A stretch of 64,000 nt of DNA from NCBI GenBank assembly GCA_044506885.1, contig JBIQKC010000009.1, positions 13,370 to 77,369 on the forward strand, written 5' to 3'. How positions within the stretch are numbered: position 1 is the first letter of the stretch; every line of letters starts with the position of its first letter. This document shows positions 26,916 through 35,353 of this stretch, in pieces. The DNA is from Croceibacterium_A sp044506885. GTDB taxonomy: Bacteria > Pseudomonadota > Alphaproteobacteria > Sphingomonadales > Sphingomonadaceae. The position numbers and the translations under genes were made by a program. The notes beneath the pieces were generated by a model. It saw only the letters and a program-made list of their open reading frames with translations, searched no databases and was not told where the DNA came from.

Positions 26916-27383
26916 TCACCCTCCAACGTCGCGCAAGCCGGCCGCGGCGATTCCCGCCTTCGCACAGGCGACATCGTCCGCGCTTTCCGCTCCCGATACG
27001 CCGACGCCGCCCAGCGCCACGCCGTCTGCCCCGAAGATCGGCAAGCCGCCCTCCCAGGTCGCGAGGCCCGGCGGGCCCTCGCCCCAATTAGCCGTTTCGG
27101 CCGACGCGACATGCACGGTCGCGGCCGAGCGTCCTTTCCACTGCGCGAATCCGCCCACCGCGCTCGCCGCGCCGTCCATGTGCGCGAAAGCGAGCAAGGC
27201 CCCGCGTTCGTCGAATACCGCAACCGCTATCGTCAGGTCGCGCTCTCCGGCCCATGCCAGGCAGCCGTCGCGCACGGCCGCAGCGCTCGCATAGTCCAGC
27301 ATCGGCCGAGGCGTCTGCGCCGCAGACGGCGACGCTGTGAACGCCAGCACAAGCAGCACGGCGGCGGCGGCTGTCTCCTTCAT
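26916..27383 (-). CDS. Secreted GlcG/HbpS family protein
   Basis: A 155-aa protein with a signal peptide (KETAAAAVLLVLAFTASPSAAQ). It continues into the GlcG/HbpS fold: LTIAVAVFDERGALLAFAHM, a central GGFAQWKGRSAAT, and the typical Gly-rich end GLPIFGADGVALGGVGVSG plus DDVACAKAGIAA. Some family members bind haem or corrinoids; others are of unknown role in catabolic operons. GGAAGAGG precedes the ATG at 27383. The signal peptide suggests a periplasmic binding role linked to substrate uptake by the operon. Confidence 0.85.
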   Translation of the reverse strand: MKETAAAAVLLVLAFTASPSAAQTPRPMLDYASAAAVRDGCLAWAGERDLTIAVAVFDERGALLAFAHMDGAASAVGGFAQWKGRSAATVHVASAETANWGEGPPGLATWEGGLPIFGADGVALGGVGVSGAESADDVACAKAGIAAAGLRDVGG

Positions 27384-27441
27384 CCTCTTCCCCTTCCTTG
27401 CCGGGGCATCGCCCAAAGGCCGGCAAAAGGAAAGAGGGTGG

Positions 27442-28392
27442 CTACCGCCCCGCGTAGCGCGCGCCCTGGATGTCGACGGTGCTGGGCGTGCGCGCGAACA
27501 GTTCGCTGAACGGATCGTCGCCGGTTTCCATCGTATGCGGCTCGGTGCCTTCGCGGACGGTGGTGCGGCGCATGTCGCGCTTGTACTTTGCATAATCGAA
27601 GTCGCCGCCGCGATGCATCGAGCACAGGTTGTCCCAGATCACCATATCGCCGACGTTCCATGTCACGCTGAACACGTATTGCGGCTGGGTGCAGTGCTCG
27701 ATCAGGTCCGCGATCAGCTTGCGCCCTTCGGCCTTGTCCATGCCCTCCACGTCCATCGTGTGCGCAGCGATGAACAGCGCCTTGCGGCCGGAACCCTTGT
27801 GGGTGTGGACCAGTGGATGCCTGGCCTTCGGCCGGACGTCGATTTCCTCATCGGGAATGTCGGCTCCGGCCTGCTTGCGGCTCCACCACAGGCTGTTGAC
27901 GCCGATCTTGTCCGACAGGAAGTCCTTCATGTCCTGCGGCAGATCGTCGTAAGCGCTGCGCGTGTCGGCGAAACTGGTCTGCCCGCCTTCGGGCGGAACC
28001 TCGTGCGCCAGCAGCAGCGAATAGCTGGTGCGCTTTTCCATGAACGCGCTGTCGGTGTGCCACAACCGGTCGCCCTTGCGGTACTGGATCGCGGCCGCAT
28101 CCTGCGTGATTTCGCCATCGACGTTGAGGTTCGATGCATCGAACAGTTCGCGATGCGGCAAGCGGAACCGCGCGCCTTCGCGCTGCGGCACGCGCTCAAG
28201 GTAGCCGAAATTGCGGCTGAACGCGACATGCTGATCGTCGTTCATGCCGGTATTCCGCCAGATCGTGACGCCCCAGGCGTCCATGGCGTCGGTCACCTGC
28301 TTCACTTCCGCATCGCTCAACGGCCGGGTCAGGTCCAGGCCCGAGCATTCGGCGCCGAAGCGCGGCAGGATGGGTTCCACTTTCAGCGGCAT
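27442..28392 (-). CDS. TauD/TfdA family 2-oxoglutarate-dependent dioxygenase
   Basis: A 316-aa Fe(II)/2-oxoglutarate dioxygenase. The iron site is seen as RLWHTDSAF (His and Asp near 110-114) and the distal His in NLCSMHRGGDFDY near 260. A conserved Arg for 2-oxoglutarate follows in KRDMRRTTV. Members oxidise substrates such as taurine, alkyl sulfates, chlorophenoxy acids or bile-acid-like compounds; which one applies here cannot be told. It lies 24 bases after the MaoC gene, in the same operon as two SDRs, which suggests stepwise oxidation of one carboxylate substrate. Confidence 0.92.
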   Translation of the reverse strand: MPLKVEPILPRFGAECSGLDLTRPLSDAEVKQVTDAMDAWGVTIWRNTGMNDDQHVAFSRNFGYLERVPQREGARFRLPHRELFDASNLNVDGEITQDAAAIQYRKGDRLWHTDSAFMEKRTSYSLLLAHEVPPEGGQTSFADTRSAYDDLPQDMKDFLSDKIGVNSLWWSRKQAGADIPDEEIDVRPKARHPLVHTHKGSGRKALFIAAHTMDVEGMDKAEGRKLIADLIEHCTQPQYVFSVTWNVGDMVIWDNLCSMHRGGDFDYAKYKRDMRRTTVREGTEPHTMETGDDPFSELFARTPSTVDIQGARYAGR

Positions 28393-28416
28393 TTGCCTCT
28401 CCGATTTATTAGCTAG

Positions 28417-28878
28417 CTAAGCATTACCAGACGGGCGCTTGCGCTGCAACGAAGCGCGCTTGCAATGCGCCACCAGGTCGCCCTGCTGATTATAGGCCCG
28501 GTGGATGAAGGTTACGATACCCTGGTCCGGCCGGGATTTGCTTTCGCGCAAATCGAGCACTTCGGTTTCGATCCGCAGCGTATCGCCGACGAAGATCGGC
28601 GCGGGAAAGCGCACCTCGTCCCACCCCAGGTTGGCGACCGCCGTTCCCTGCGTGGTGTCGATAACCGAGATCCCCACCATCAGCCCCAGCGTGAAGCACG
28701 AATTGACCAGGATACGGCCATATTCGGTGCCTTTCATGTATTCGGCGTCGAGATGCAGCGGCGCCGGGTTGTGGGTTAATGCGCTGACCAGCAGGTTGTC
28801 GGTCTCGGTCACCGTGCGCCGCAACGGGTGGTCGAACACCCGCCCCACCTCGAACTCCTCGAACCACAAGCCTGCCAT
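28417..28878 (-). CDS. MaoC-like dehydratase
   Basis: A 153-aa hot-dog-fold protein of the MaoC type. The catalytic block is seen as DNLLVSALTHNPAPLHLDAEY (Asp/Asn-His hydratase pattern) and later GWDEVRFPAPIFVGDTLRIE. Such enzymes hydrate enoyl-CoA thioesters or related mesaconyl/itaconyl esters. It is the first gene of the minus-strand catabolic operon, with a divergent lipoprotein gene 103 bases away, so the operon promoter should lie at 28879-28981. Confidence 0.9.
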   Translation of the reverse strand: MAGLWFEEFEVGRVFDHPLRRTVTETDNLLVSALTHNPAPLHLDAEYMKGTEYGRILVNSCFTLGLMVGISVIDTTQGTAVANLGWDEVRFPAPIFVGDTLRIETEVLDLRESKSRPDQGIVTFIHRAYNQQGDLVAHCKRASLQRKRPSGNA

Positions 28879-28981
28879 AGCGTCCTCGCCTCGTCTTCCG
28901 CGCTTCTAGCCCCTCACGCCTCCGCAGGAAAGGAATGCCCGCCCGTTCGTTGTCCGGCGTGAAGGCAATCGAGGAGCCCAC

Positions 28982-29440
28982 ATGAAGCACATCTTCCTTC
29001 CCCTGTTGACGCTGGCGGCGCTGGCCGCGTGCGACAGCAACCCTCCGGAAACCGGCGACGCCACGGAAACCCCTGTTCCGGCGCCGGCAGAAGCCGTCGT
29101 ACCCCCGATGCAATCGCCGGTCGCCGGCGCCATTCCCGCCGCTATTCAGGGCCGTTGGGGCATGGTCGCGGCGGATTGCGAGCCCGGTCGCTCCGACGCC
29201 AAGGGCCTGCTGACGATCACTGCCGACAAGCTGGAATTCTACGAATCGGTCGGCACGCTCGACGAGATAGAGGAGATCGCCGACGCCCGTATCCGCGCGG
29301 AATTCGATTTCACCGGCGAAGGCATGACCTGGAATCGCGACGTCGTGCTGGAGGTTCTGGACGGCGGCCGGACCCTGATCCGGCAGGAATACGGAGATGA
29401 TGCGGTCCCCGATCCGTTCCGCTATAGCCGGTGCGAATAA
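28982..29440 (+). CDS. Predicted lipoprotein
   Basis: A 152-aa lipoprotein. The lipobox LAAC (Cys17) ends a short signal peptide, followed by a Pro/Ala/Thr-rich spacer (about 20-50). The globular part contains IQGRWGMVAADCEPGRSDAK and ends with RYSRC, so two Cys residues could form a disulfide. The pattern is common to small sphingomonad envelope proteins of unknown role. It is the first gene of an operon that continues into the I78 inhibitor and branched-chain catabolism genes; whether that link is functional is unclear. Confidence 0.8.
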   Translation: MKHIFLPLLTLAALAACDSNPPETGDATETPVPAPAEAVVPPMQSPVAGAIPAAIQGRWGMVAADCEPGRSDAKGLLTITADKLEFYESVGTLDEIEEIADARIRAEFDFTGEGMTWNRDVVLEVLDGGRTLIRQEYGDDAVPDPFRYSRCE

Positions 29441-29453
29441 CGAGGAGGATCGG

Positions 29454-29747
29454 ATGAAGGCACTGCCGCCAATCGTCGCATGTGCGAGCGCGCTGGCGCT
29501 CGCCGCCTGCGCCACCACAGGTGACGCTGCCGGCCCCGGTGGGGGCGTATGCAATGCCGAGGATGCGCAAGGGTTCGTCGGCCAGCAGGCGACGCCCGAA
29601 GCCGGAGCCGAGCTGCTGCGCCTCACCGGCGCGCGCCAGCTCCGCTGGGGCCCGCCGCGCACGCCGATGACGATGGACTTCCGGCAGGACCGGCTGACCG
29701 TGTCCTATGACGACGACATGGTGATAGAGCGGGTTTCCTGTGGCTGA
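29454..29747 (+). CDS. I78-family peptidase inhibitor, lipoprotein
   Basis: A 97-aa protein. Signal and lipobox are at MKALPPIVACASALALAAC. The I78 domain follows: CNAEDAQGFVGQQATPEAG, then LRWGPPRTPMTMDFRQDRL and the closing VSYDDDMVIERVSC. Two Cys flank the inhibitor fold. Family members inhibit serine proteases such as subtilisins and are common in sphingomonads. GAGGAGGATCG precedes the ATG. The end overlaps the next gene by eight bases. Confidence 0.88.
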   Translation: MKALPPIVACASALALAACATTGDAAGPGGGVCNAEDAQGFVGQQATPEAGAELLRLTGARQLRWGPPRTPMTMDFRQDRLTVSYDDDMVIERVSCG

Positions 29748-30144
29748 CCCGCAGGACGGGCGGCAACGCATCCCCGCCCTTTCGCCGTTCGAGGAGGAAA
29801 TCGGCTTCACCCGCGCGCTGCGGGTGGGCGACCGCATCGTCGTTTCCGGCACCGTTGGGGGCGAGGAGGACGGATCGGTTGCCGAAGACGCTGGCCGACA
29901 GGCCGACCGCTGCTTCGAGCTGATCCGCCAGCATATCGAACAGCTCGGCGGGCGCATGGCCGACGTGGTCCGCGTGCGCATGTTCGCCACCGACATCAAG
30001 GACGCCAATGCGATCAGCGCCGCCTTCAGCCGCGCGCTCAAGCATGCCCGGCCGACCGGCACGCTGGTGGCCATCGCCGCGCTCTACGATCCACGCTGGA
30101 AGGTTGAGATCGAGGCGGAGGCGGTAATCGGCGCGGGGCAGTGA
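29740..30144 (+). CDS. RidA family protein
   Basis: A 134-aa protein of the YjgF/YER057c/UK114 (RidA) family. It has GFTRALRVGDRIVVSGTVGG in the first third, RVRMFATDIKDANAI in the middle and the C-terminal RPTGTLVAIAALYDPRWKVEIEAEAV. RidA-type enzymes hydrolyse reactive enamine/imine intermediates from PLP enzymes; Arg in the VRVRMF segment is the usual substrate anchor. It begins with GTG inside the end of the I78 gene and its TGA overlaps the GTG of the next gene, so it is tightly coupled to the acyl-CoA dehydrogenase. Confidence 0.88.
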   Translation: MADPQDGRQRIPALSPFEEEIGFTRALRVGDRIVVSGTVGGEEDGSVAEDAGRQADRCFELIRQHIEQLGGRMADVVRVRMFATDIKDANAISAAFSRALKHARPTGTLVAIAALYDPRWKVEIEAEAVIGAGQ

Positions 30145-31283
30145 ACCAGTTCTCCCTCACCGAAGACCAGCTTGCCATCCAGGACATGGCGCGGCGGTTT
30201 ACCGCCGATGCCATCACGCCCCACGCCGCCGAATGGGACGAGCGGCACGTGTTCCCCAAGGACACGATCCGCGCCGCCGCCGAGGTAGGCTTCGCGGCGA
30301 TCTACGTCTCCGAGGAAAGCGGCGGCAGCGGGCTCGGGCGTCTGGAGGCGGCGCTGGTGATGGAAGCGATGGCCTATGGCTGTCCCGCCACCAGCGCTTT
30401 CCTGTCGATCCACAATATGGCGAGTTGGATGATCGACCGGTTCGGCTCGGCGGAGGTGAAGGCGAAATACCTGCCGCGCGTCGTCGACATGGAATGGATG
30501 GCGAGCTATTGCCTGACCGAGCCCGGATCCGGTTCCGACGCCGCCGCACTCAAGACCACGGCGACGCGCGATGGCGATGACTGGGTGGTCAGCGGGACCA
30601 AGCAGTTCATCAGCGGCGCGGGGGTAAACGACCTTTACCTGACTATGGTCCGCACCGGCGAGGACGGACCCGGCGGCATTTCCTGCCTCGCCATCGAGAA
30701 GGACATGCCCGGCGTCAGCTTCGGCGCGCCCGAACGCAAGACCGGCTGGCACGCTCAGCCGACCGCCGCGCTGATCCTCGATAATGTGCGCGTGCCGGCG
30801 GAAAACATCGTCGGCGGCGAGGGAGAAGGCTTCCGCATCGCGATGATGGGGCTCGACGGCGGGCGGCTCAACATCGGCGCCTGCTCGCTCGGCGGGGCGC
30901 AGCGCTGCCTCGACGAGGCATTGCGTTACACGAAGGAACGCAAGCAGTTCGGCAAGGCGATCGCGGATTTCCAGAACACGCAGTTCATGCTGGCCGACAT
31001 GGCGACCGAGTTGGAGGCCGCCCGCGCCCTGCTCTACCTCGCCGCCGCCAAGGTGACCGCCAACGCGCCGGACAAGACCCGCTTCGCCGCGATGGCCAAA
31101 CGACTGGCCACCGACACGGGCATCGCAGTGGCCGACCGGGCGTTGCAGCTTCACGGCGGCTACGGCTACCTGATGGACTATCCGGTGGAGCGCTTCTGGC
31201 GCGACTTGCGCGTGCATTCGATCCTCGAAGGCACCAACCAGATCATGCGGCTGATCGTCGGGCGGGACCTGCTGCGGCAGTGA
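30141..31283 (+). CDS. Acyl-CoA dehydrogenase, probably isobutyryl-CoA dehydrogenase
   Basis: A 380-aa flavin acyl-CoA dehydrogenase. It has CLTEPGSGSDAAALKTTA for FAD and substrate, the RKQFGKAIADFQ segment, the LQLHGGYGYLMDYPVERFWRD block typical of the family, and a C-terminal ILEGTNQIMRLIV with the catalytic-base Glu position. It is followed at once by a 3-hydroxyisobutyryl-CoA hydrolase, so oxidation of isobutyryl-CoA to methacrylyl-CoA in valine breakdown is the likely reaction. Both ends overlap their neighbours by four bases (GTGA). Confidence 0.9.
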   Translation: MNQFSLTEDQLAIQDMARRFTADAITPHAAEWDERHVFPKDTIRAAAEVGFAAIYVSEESGGSGLGRLEAALVMEAMAYGCPATSAFLSIHNMASWMIDRFGSAEVKAKYLPRVVDMEWMASYCLTEPGSGSDAAALKTTATRDGDDWVVSGTKQFISGAGVNDLYLTMVRTGEDGPGGISCLAIEKDMPGVSFGAPERKTGWHAQPTAALILDNVRVPAENIVGGEGEGFRIAMMGLDGGRLNIGACSLGGAQRCLDEALRYTKERKQFGKAIADFQNTQFMLADMATELEAARALLYLAAAKVTANAPDKTRFAAMAKRLATDTGIAVADRALQLHGGYGYLMDYPVERFWRDLRVHSILEGTNQIMRLIVGRDLLRQ

Positions 31284-32329
31284 CCGGCGAAGTTCTCATT
31301 CACCGCGCCGATCCTGTCGGCCACATCTCGCTCAACCGCCCCCAGGCGCTCCACGCGCTGACGCACCCTATGTGCGAGTCCATATCCGCCGCCCTGCTCG
31401 AATGGCGGGACGACGACAGCATCGAGGCCGTGATCCTCGATCACGCCGAAGGACGCGGCTTTTGCGCCGGGGGCGATGTGGCGATGGTCCGCCGCTCGGC
31501 GCTGGAAGACGGCGGCGCGGCCGGGCGCGCGTTCTTCATGGCCGAATATCGGATGAACCACCTGCTGTTCACATATCCCAAGCCGGTGACCGCCTTCATG
31601 GACGGGGTGACGATGGGCGGCGGCGTGGGCCTCGCCCTCCCCTGCCTCTATCGCGTGGCGACGGAAAACACGCTGTTCGCCATGCCGGAAGGGGCGATCG
31701 GCCTGTTCCCCGATGTCGGCGCGGGCTGGTATCTCCCGCGGCTGCCGGGGCAGGTGGGCAAGTTCCTCGCCCTCACCGGCGCACGGCTCGACGGGGCGGA
31801 ATGCCTGTGGGCTGGACTGGCGACCCACTTCCTTCCCTCCGAGGCATTGGCTGACGCCAAGGCGCGCATCGCCGCCGATCCCGCCTCCGCCGAAGCCGTG
31901 CTGGCCGGGCTGGCGACAGAGCCTCTTCCCGCCCGCCTTGCCGGCAATGCCGAGCGCATCGACCGCCTGTTCGCTCCCGATACGCTGGAAGGCATCCTTG
32001 CCGCATTGGCCGCCGATCCCTCCGACTGGGCGGCCAAGGAATGGAACGCCGTCACCGCCAAGTGCCCCACCACCGCCAAGGTCGCCCTGCGCCAGTTCGC
32101 CGTCCACCGCGCCAGCTTCGCGGAGGAAATGGCGCTCGAATATCGCCTTGCCACGCGAATGATCGCGCGGCCCGATTTCGCGGAGGGCGTGCGCGCGGTG
32201 CTGGTAGACAAGGACAATGCGCCGCGCTGGAATCCCGCCGCGGCGGAGGGTGTCACGCAGGCTATGCTCAACGCGATCTTCGCGCCGCTGCCCGAGGGCG
32301 AGGAGTGGACTCCCACCCCAGAAACATAA
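31280..32329 (+). CDS. 3-hydroxyisobutyryl-CoA hydrolase (enoyl-CoA hydratase/isomerase fold)
   Basis: A 349-aa crotonase-fold protein. The N-terminal oxyanion elements are GRGFCAGGDVAMV and the second is MDGVTMGGGVGLAL, followed by FAMPEGAIGLFPDVGAGWYL; the conserved Glu and Asp match HIBCH rather than plain enoyl-CoA hydratase, as does the length. It releases free 3-hydroxyisobutyrate in valine catabolism. It starts with GTG overlapping the acyl-CoA dehydrogenase stop. A REP-like hairpin lies just after its stop. Confidence 0.9.
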   Translation: MTGEVLIHRADPVGHISLNRPQALHALTHPMCESISAALLEWRDDDSIEAVILDHAEGRGFCAGGDVAMVRRSALEDGGAAGRAFFMAEYRMNHLLFTYPKPVTAFMDGVTMGGGVGLALPCLYRVATENTLFAMPEGAIGLFPDVGAGWYLPRLPGQVGKFLALTGARLDGAECLWAGLATHFLPSEALADAKARIAADPASAEAVLAGLATEPLPARLAGNAERIDRLFAPDTLEGILAALAADPSDWAAKEWNAVTAKCPTTAKVALRQFAVHRASFAEEMALEYRLATRMIARPDFAEGVRAVLVDKDNAPRWNPAAAEGVTQAMLNAIFAPLPEGEEWTPTPET

Positions 32330-32339
32330 CCCCCTCTTC

Positions 32340-32412
32340 GTCATCCCTGCGAAAGCGGGGAAGTTACGTACGCACTCAAGAACCGACTGGGTTCCCGCTT
32401 TCGCGGAATGAC
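32340..32412. repeat. REP-like inverted repeat
   Basis: Arms GTCATCCCTGCGAAAGCGGG (32340) and CCCGCTTTCGCGGAATGAC (ending 32412) pair across a spacer of about 30 bases. The CGAAAGCGGG core resembles the dispersed extragenic palindromes of sphingomonad and other proteobacterial genomes. Its place right after an operon suggests it also works as a transcript end or 3' stabiliser. Confidence 0.7.
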
Positions 32413-32516
32413 AATAGGTTGGGTGCACGGGTTCTCCGACCCAACTTAGCCGCCGCAAAGAATTTCTCCCCGCCGCGCGCCTTGCGAATACGCCCGCCAG
32501 GCTGCAATTGCCGCCC

Positions 32517-33419
32517 ATGCAACGGCTGACCCATCTCCAGCGCCTCGAGGCGGAGAGCATTCATATCATGCGCGAGGTTGTCGCCGAGGCGGACAACCCG
32601 GTGATGCTCTATTCGGTGGGCAAGGACAGCGCGGTCATGCTGCACCTGGCGAAGAAGGCGTTCTATCCCGCCCCGCCGCCGTTTCCGCTGCTCCACGTGG
32701 ATACCACATGGAAGTTCCGCGACATGTACGCGCTGCGCGACAAGGCTGCGAAAGCGGCGGGGATGGAGCTGCTGATCCATCACAACCCGGAAGCGCTGGA
32801 ACGGGGGATCAATCCGTTCGACCACGGTCCACTGCACACCGACATGTGGAAGACCGAAGGGCTCAAGCAGGCGCTCGACAAGTGGAAGTTCGACGCGGCC
32901 TTCGGCGGCGCGCGACGCGACGAGGAGAAGAGCCGGGCCAAGGAGCGCATCTTCAGCTTCCGCACCGCCAGCCACGGCTGGGACCCGAAGAACCAGCGCC
33001 CCGAGCTGTGGAACCTCTACAATGCGAGGAAGAACAAGGGGGAGAGCATCCGCGTCTTCCCGATCAGCAACTGGACCGAACTCGACATCTGGCAATACAT
33101 CATGGCCGAGGGGATCGAGATCGTCCCCCTCTACATGGCCGCCCCGCGCCCGACGGTGGAGCGCGACGGCCTGCTGCTGATGGTGGATGACGAGCGCTTC
33201 CCGCTGCTGCCGGGCGAGGAGCCGGTGATGCGCTCGATCCGCTTCCGCACGCTCGGCTGCTATCCGCTGACGGGCGCGGTGGAGAGCGAGGCGGCGACCC
33301 TGCCGCAAGTGGTGCAGGAGATGCTGCTGACCACCACCAGCGAACGCCAGGGCCGCGCCATCGACAAGGACGCCGGAGGCGCGGGCATGGAGAAGAAGAA
33401 GCAGGAGGGGTATTTCTGA
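32517..33419 (+). CDS. cysD: Sulfate adenylyltransferase subunit 2
   Basis: A 300-aa small subunit of ATP sulfurylase. The PP-loop motif is LYSVGKDSAVMLHLA (about 31-45), and the rest follows CysD closely (HVDTTWKFRDMY, FGGARRDEEKSRAKERIFSF, TLGCYPLTGAVES). It forms adenosine phosphosulfate from ATP and sulfate, driven by the GTPase CysN. ATG 32517 is used; an in-frame TTG at 32508 is less likely. Its TGA shares one base with the cysNC ATG. It is a cytosolic step of sulfate assimilation. Confidence 0.97.
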   Translation: MQRLTHLQRLEAESIHIMREVVAEADNPVMLYSVGKDSAVMLHLAKKAFYPAPPPFPLLHVDTTWKFRDMYALRDKAAKAAGMELLIHHNPEALERGINPFDHGPLHTDMWKTEGLKQALDKWKFDAAFGGARRDEEKSRAKERIFSFRTASHGWDPKNQRPELWNLYNARKNKGESIRVFPISNWTELDIWQYIMAEGIEIVPLYMAAPRPTVERDGLLLMVDDERFPLLPGEEPVMRSIRFRTLGCYPLTGAVESEAATLPQVVQEMLLTTTSERQGRAIDKDAGGAGMEKKKQEGYF

Positions 33420-35353
33420 TGACCGATCCTGCATACGTGGCCGACGCCCTCATCGCCGAGGACATCGACGCCTACCTCGACTTGCACCAGAACAAGGGCC
33501 TGCTGCGGTTCATCACCTGCGGCAGCGTGGATGACGGCAAGTCCACGCTGATCGGCCGGCTGCTCTACGATTCGAAGATGATCTTCGAGGACCAGCTCGC
33601 CGCGCTCGAGGCCGACAGCGCGCGCGTCGGCACGCAAGGCAAGGCGATCGACTTCGCGCTGCTGGTGGACGGCCTTGCGGCCGAGCGCGAGCAGGGCATC
33701 ACCATCGACGTCGCCTATCGCTTCTTCGCGACCGAGAAACGCAAGTTCATCGTCGCCGACACGCCGGGGCACGAACAGTACACCCGCAACATGGTCACCG
33801 GCGCCAGCACCGCCGACCTCGCGGTAATCCTGGTCGATGCGCGCAAGGGCGTGCTGGTGCAGACGCGGCGCCATTCGTACCTCGCCCACCTGATCGGCAT
33901 CCGCCATCTGGTGCTGGCGGTGAACAAGATGGACCTGGTCGATTACGCGCAAGACGTGTTCGACGGCATCGTCGCCGATTATGCCGCTTTCGCCAAGGAC
34001 ATCGGCATCGAAGCGTTTACGCCGATCCCGATTTCCGGCTTCAAGGGCGACAACATCGCGTCGACCCCGTCGCCCAACACCCCCTGGTACTCCGGCCCCA
34101 GCCTGATCGAGCATCTCGAAAGCGTCGAGATCGAAGGCATGGCCGCCCAGGCGCGCCCCTTCCGCATGCCGGTGCAATGGGTCAACCGCCCCAACCTCGA
34201 TTTCCGCGGCTTCTCCGGGCTCATCGCCGGCGGCAGCGTGAAGCCGGGCGATCCGGTGCGGATCGTGCCCTCTGGCAAGACCAGCACGGTCAAGGCCGTG
34301 GTGACGATGGATGGCGAGCTGGAGCAGGCCGTCGCCGGGCAGTCGGTCACGCTGACGCTGGCCGACGAGGTCGATTGCAGCCGAGGCGACGTGATCGCCG
34401 CCGCCAGCGCCCCGCCACAGGCCGCCGACCAATTTGAGGCGACCGTTGTCTGGATGAGCGACGAGGCGCTGATCCCCGGACGCGGCTACTGGCTCAAGCT
34501 GGCGACGCAGACGGTCGGCGCCACGGTGGCGCAGCCGAAGTACGAGGTGAACGTCAACGATCCGACCGGTTCGGGCTCACACCTCGCGGCCAGGACGCTC
34601 GATCTCAACGCCATCGGCGTATGCGAGGTGACCACCGACCGCCCGATCGTGTTCGAGCCCTATGCCGAAAGCCGCGCGCTGGGCGGGTTCATCCTGATCG
34701 ACAAGCTGACCAACGCCACCGTGGCGGCGGGCATGATCCATTTCAGCCTGCGCCGGGCGCAGAACGTCCACTGGCAGGCGCTCGAAGTCGGGCGCGAGCA
34801 GCACGCGGCGCTGAAGGGACAGAAGCCGGCGGTGCTATGGTTCACCGGCCTGTCGGGCTCCGGCAAGTCGACCATCGCCAACATGGTCGAAAAGAAGCTC
34901 CACGCCGCGGGGCGGCATACCTTCCTGCTCGACGGCGACAACGTGCGCCATGGGCTCAACAAGGATCTCGGCTTCACCGAGGCCGACCGGGTGGAGAACA
35001 TCCGCCGCGTGGGCGAAGTGGCGCGGCTGATGACCGATGCGGGCCTTATCGTCCTCACCGCCTTCATCAGCCCGTTCCGCGCCGAGCGCGAGCTGGCGCG
35101 CTCGATGCTGCCCGATGGCGAGTTCATCGAGGTCTTCGTCGATACGCCGCTGGAAGTGGCGGAAAGCCGCGACGTGAAGGGCCTCTACCGCAAGGCGCGC
35201 GCCGGCGAGCTGAAGAACTTCACCGGCATCGACAGCCCCTACGAACGGCCCGAAAGCCCCGAAATCCGCATCGACACCACCGTCACTTCGCCGGAAGACG
35301 CGGCGGAGCTGGTCGTTGCCCGCCTGCTTGGCGCATGGGCCCCCGACCTTTGA
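33419..35353 (+). CDS. cysNC: Bifunctional sulfate adenylyltransferase subunit 1 / APS kinase
   Basis: A 644-aa fusion. Residues 1-450 are CysN, an EF-Tu-like GTPase: GSVDDGKSTLIGRLL (G1), DTPGHEQYTRNM (G3), NKMDL (G4), then two beta-barrel domains. Residues 450-644 are CysC, APS kinase: GLSGSGKSTIANMV (P-loop), LDGDNVRHGLNKDLGF, and the conserved FISPFRAERELAR. Together with CysD it makes APS and then PAPS. The fusion is usual in alphaproteobacteria. The start overlaps cysD by one base; the end overlaps cysQ. Confidence 0.97.
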   Translation: MTDPAYVADALIAEDIDAYLDLHQNKGLLRFITCGSVDDGKSTLIGRLLYDSKMIFEDQLAALEADSARVGTQGKAIDFALLVDGLAAEREQGITIDVAYRFFATEKRKFIVADTPGHEQYTRNMVTGASTADLAVILVDARKGVLVQTRRHSYLAHLIGIRHLVLAVNKMDLVDYAQDVFDGIVADYAAFAKDIGIEAFTPIPISGFKGDNIASTPSPNTPWYSGPSLIEHLESVEIEGMAAQARPFRMPVQWVNRPNLDFRGFSGLIAGGSVKPGDPVRIVPSGKTSTVKAVVTMDGELEQAVAGQSVTLTLADEVDCSRGDVIAAASAPPQAADQFEATVVWMSDEALIPGRGYWLKLATQTVGATVAQPKYEVNVNDPTGSGSHLAARTLDLNAIGVCEVTTDRPIVFEPYAESRALGGFILIDKLTNATVAAGMIHFSLRRAQNVHWQALEVGREQHAALKGQKPAVLWFTGLSGSGKSTIANMVEKKLHAAGRHTFLLDGDNVRHGLNKDLGFTEADRVENIRRVGEVARLMTDAGLIVLTAFISPFRAERELARSMLPDGEFIEVFVDTPLEVAESRDVKGLYRKARAGELKNFTGIDSPYERPESPEIRIDTTVTSPEDAAELVVARLLGAWAPDL

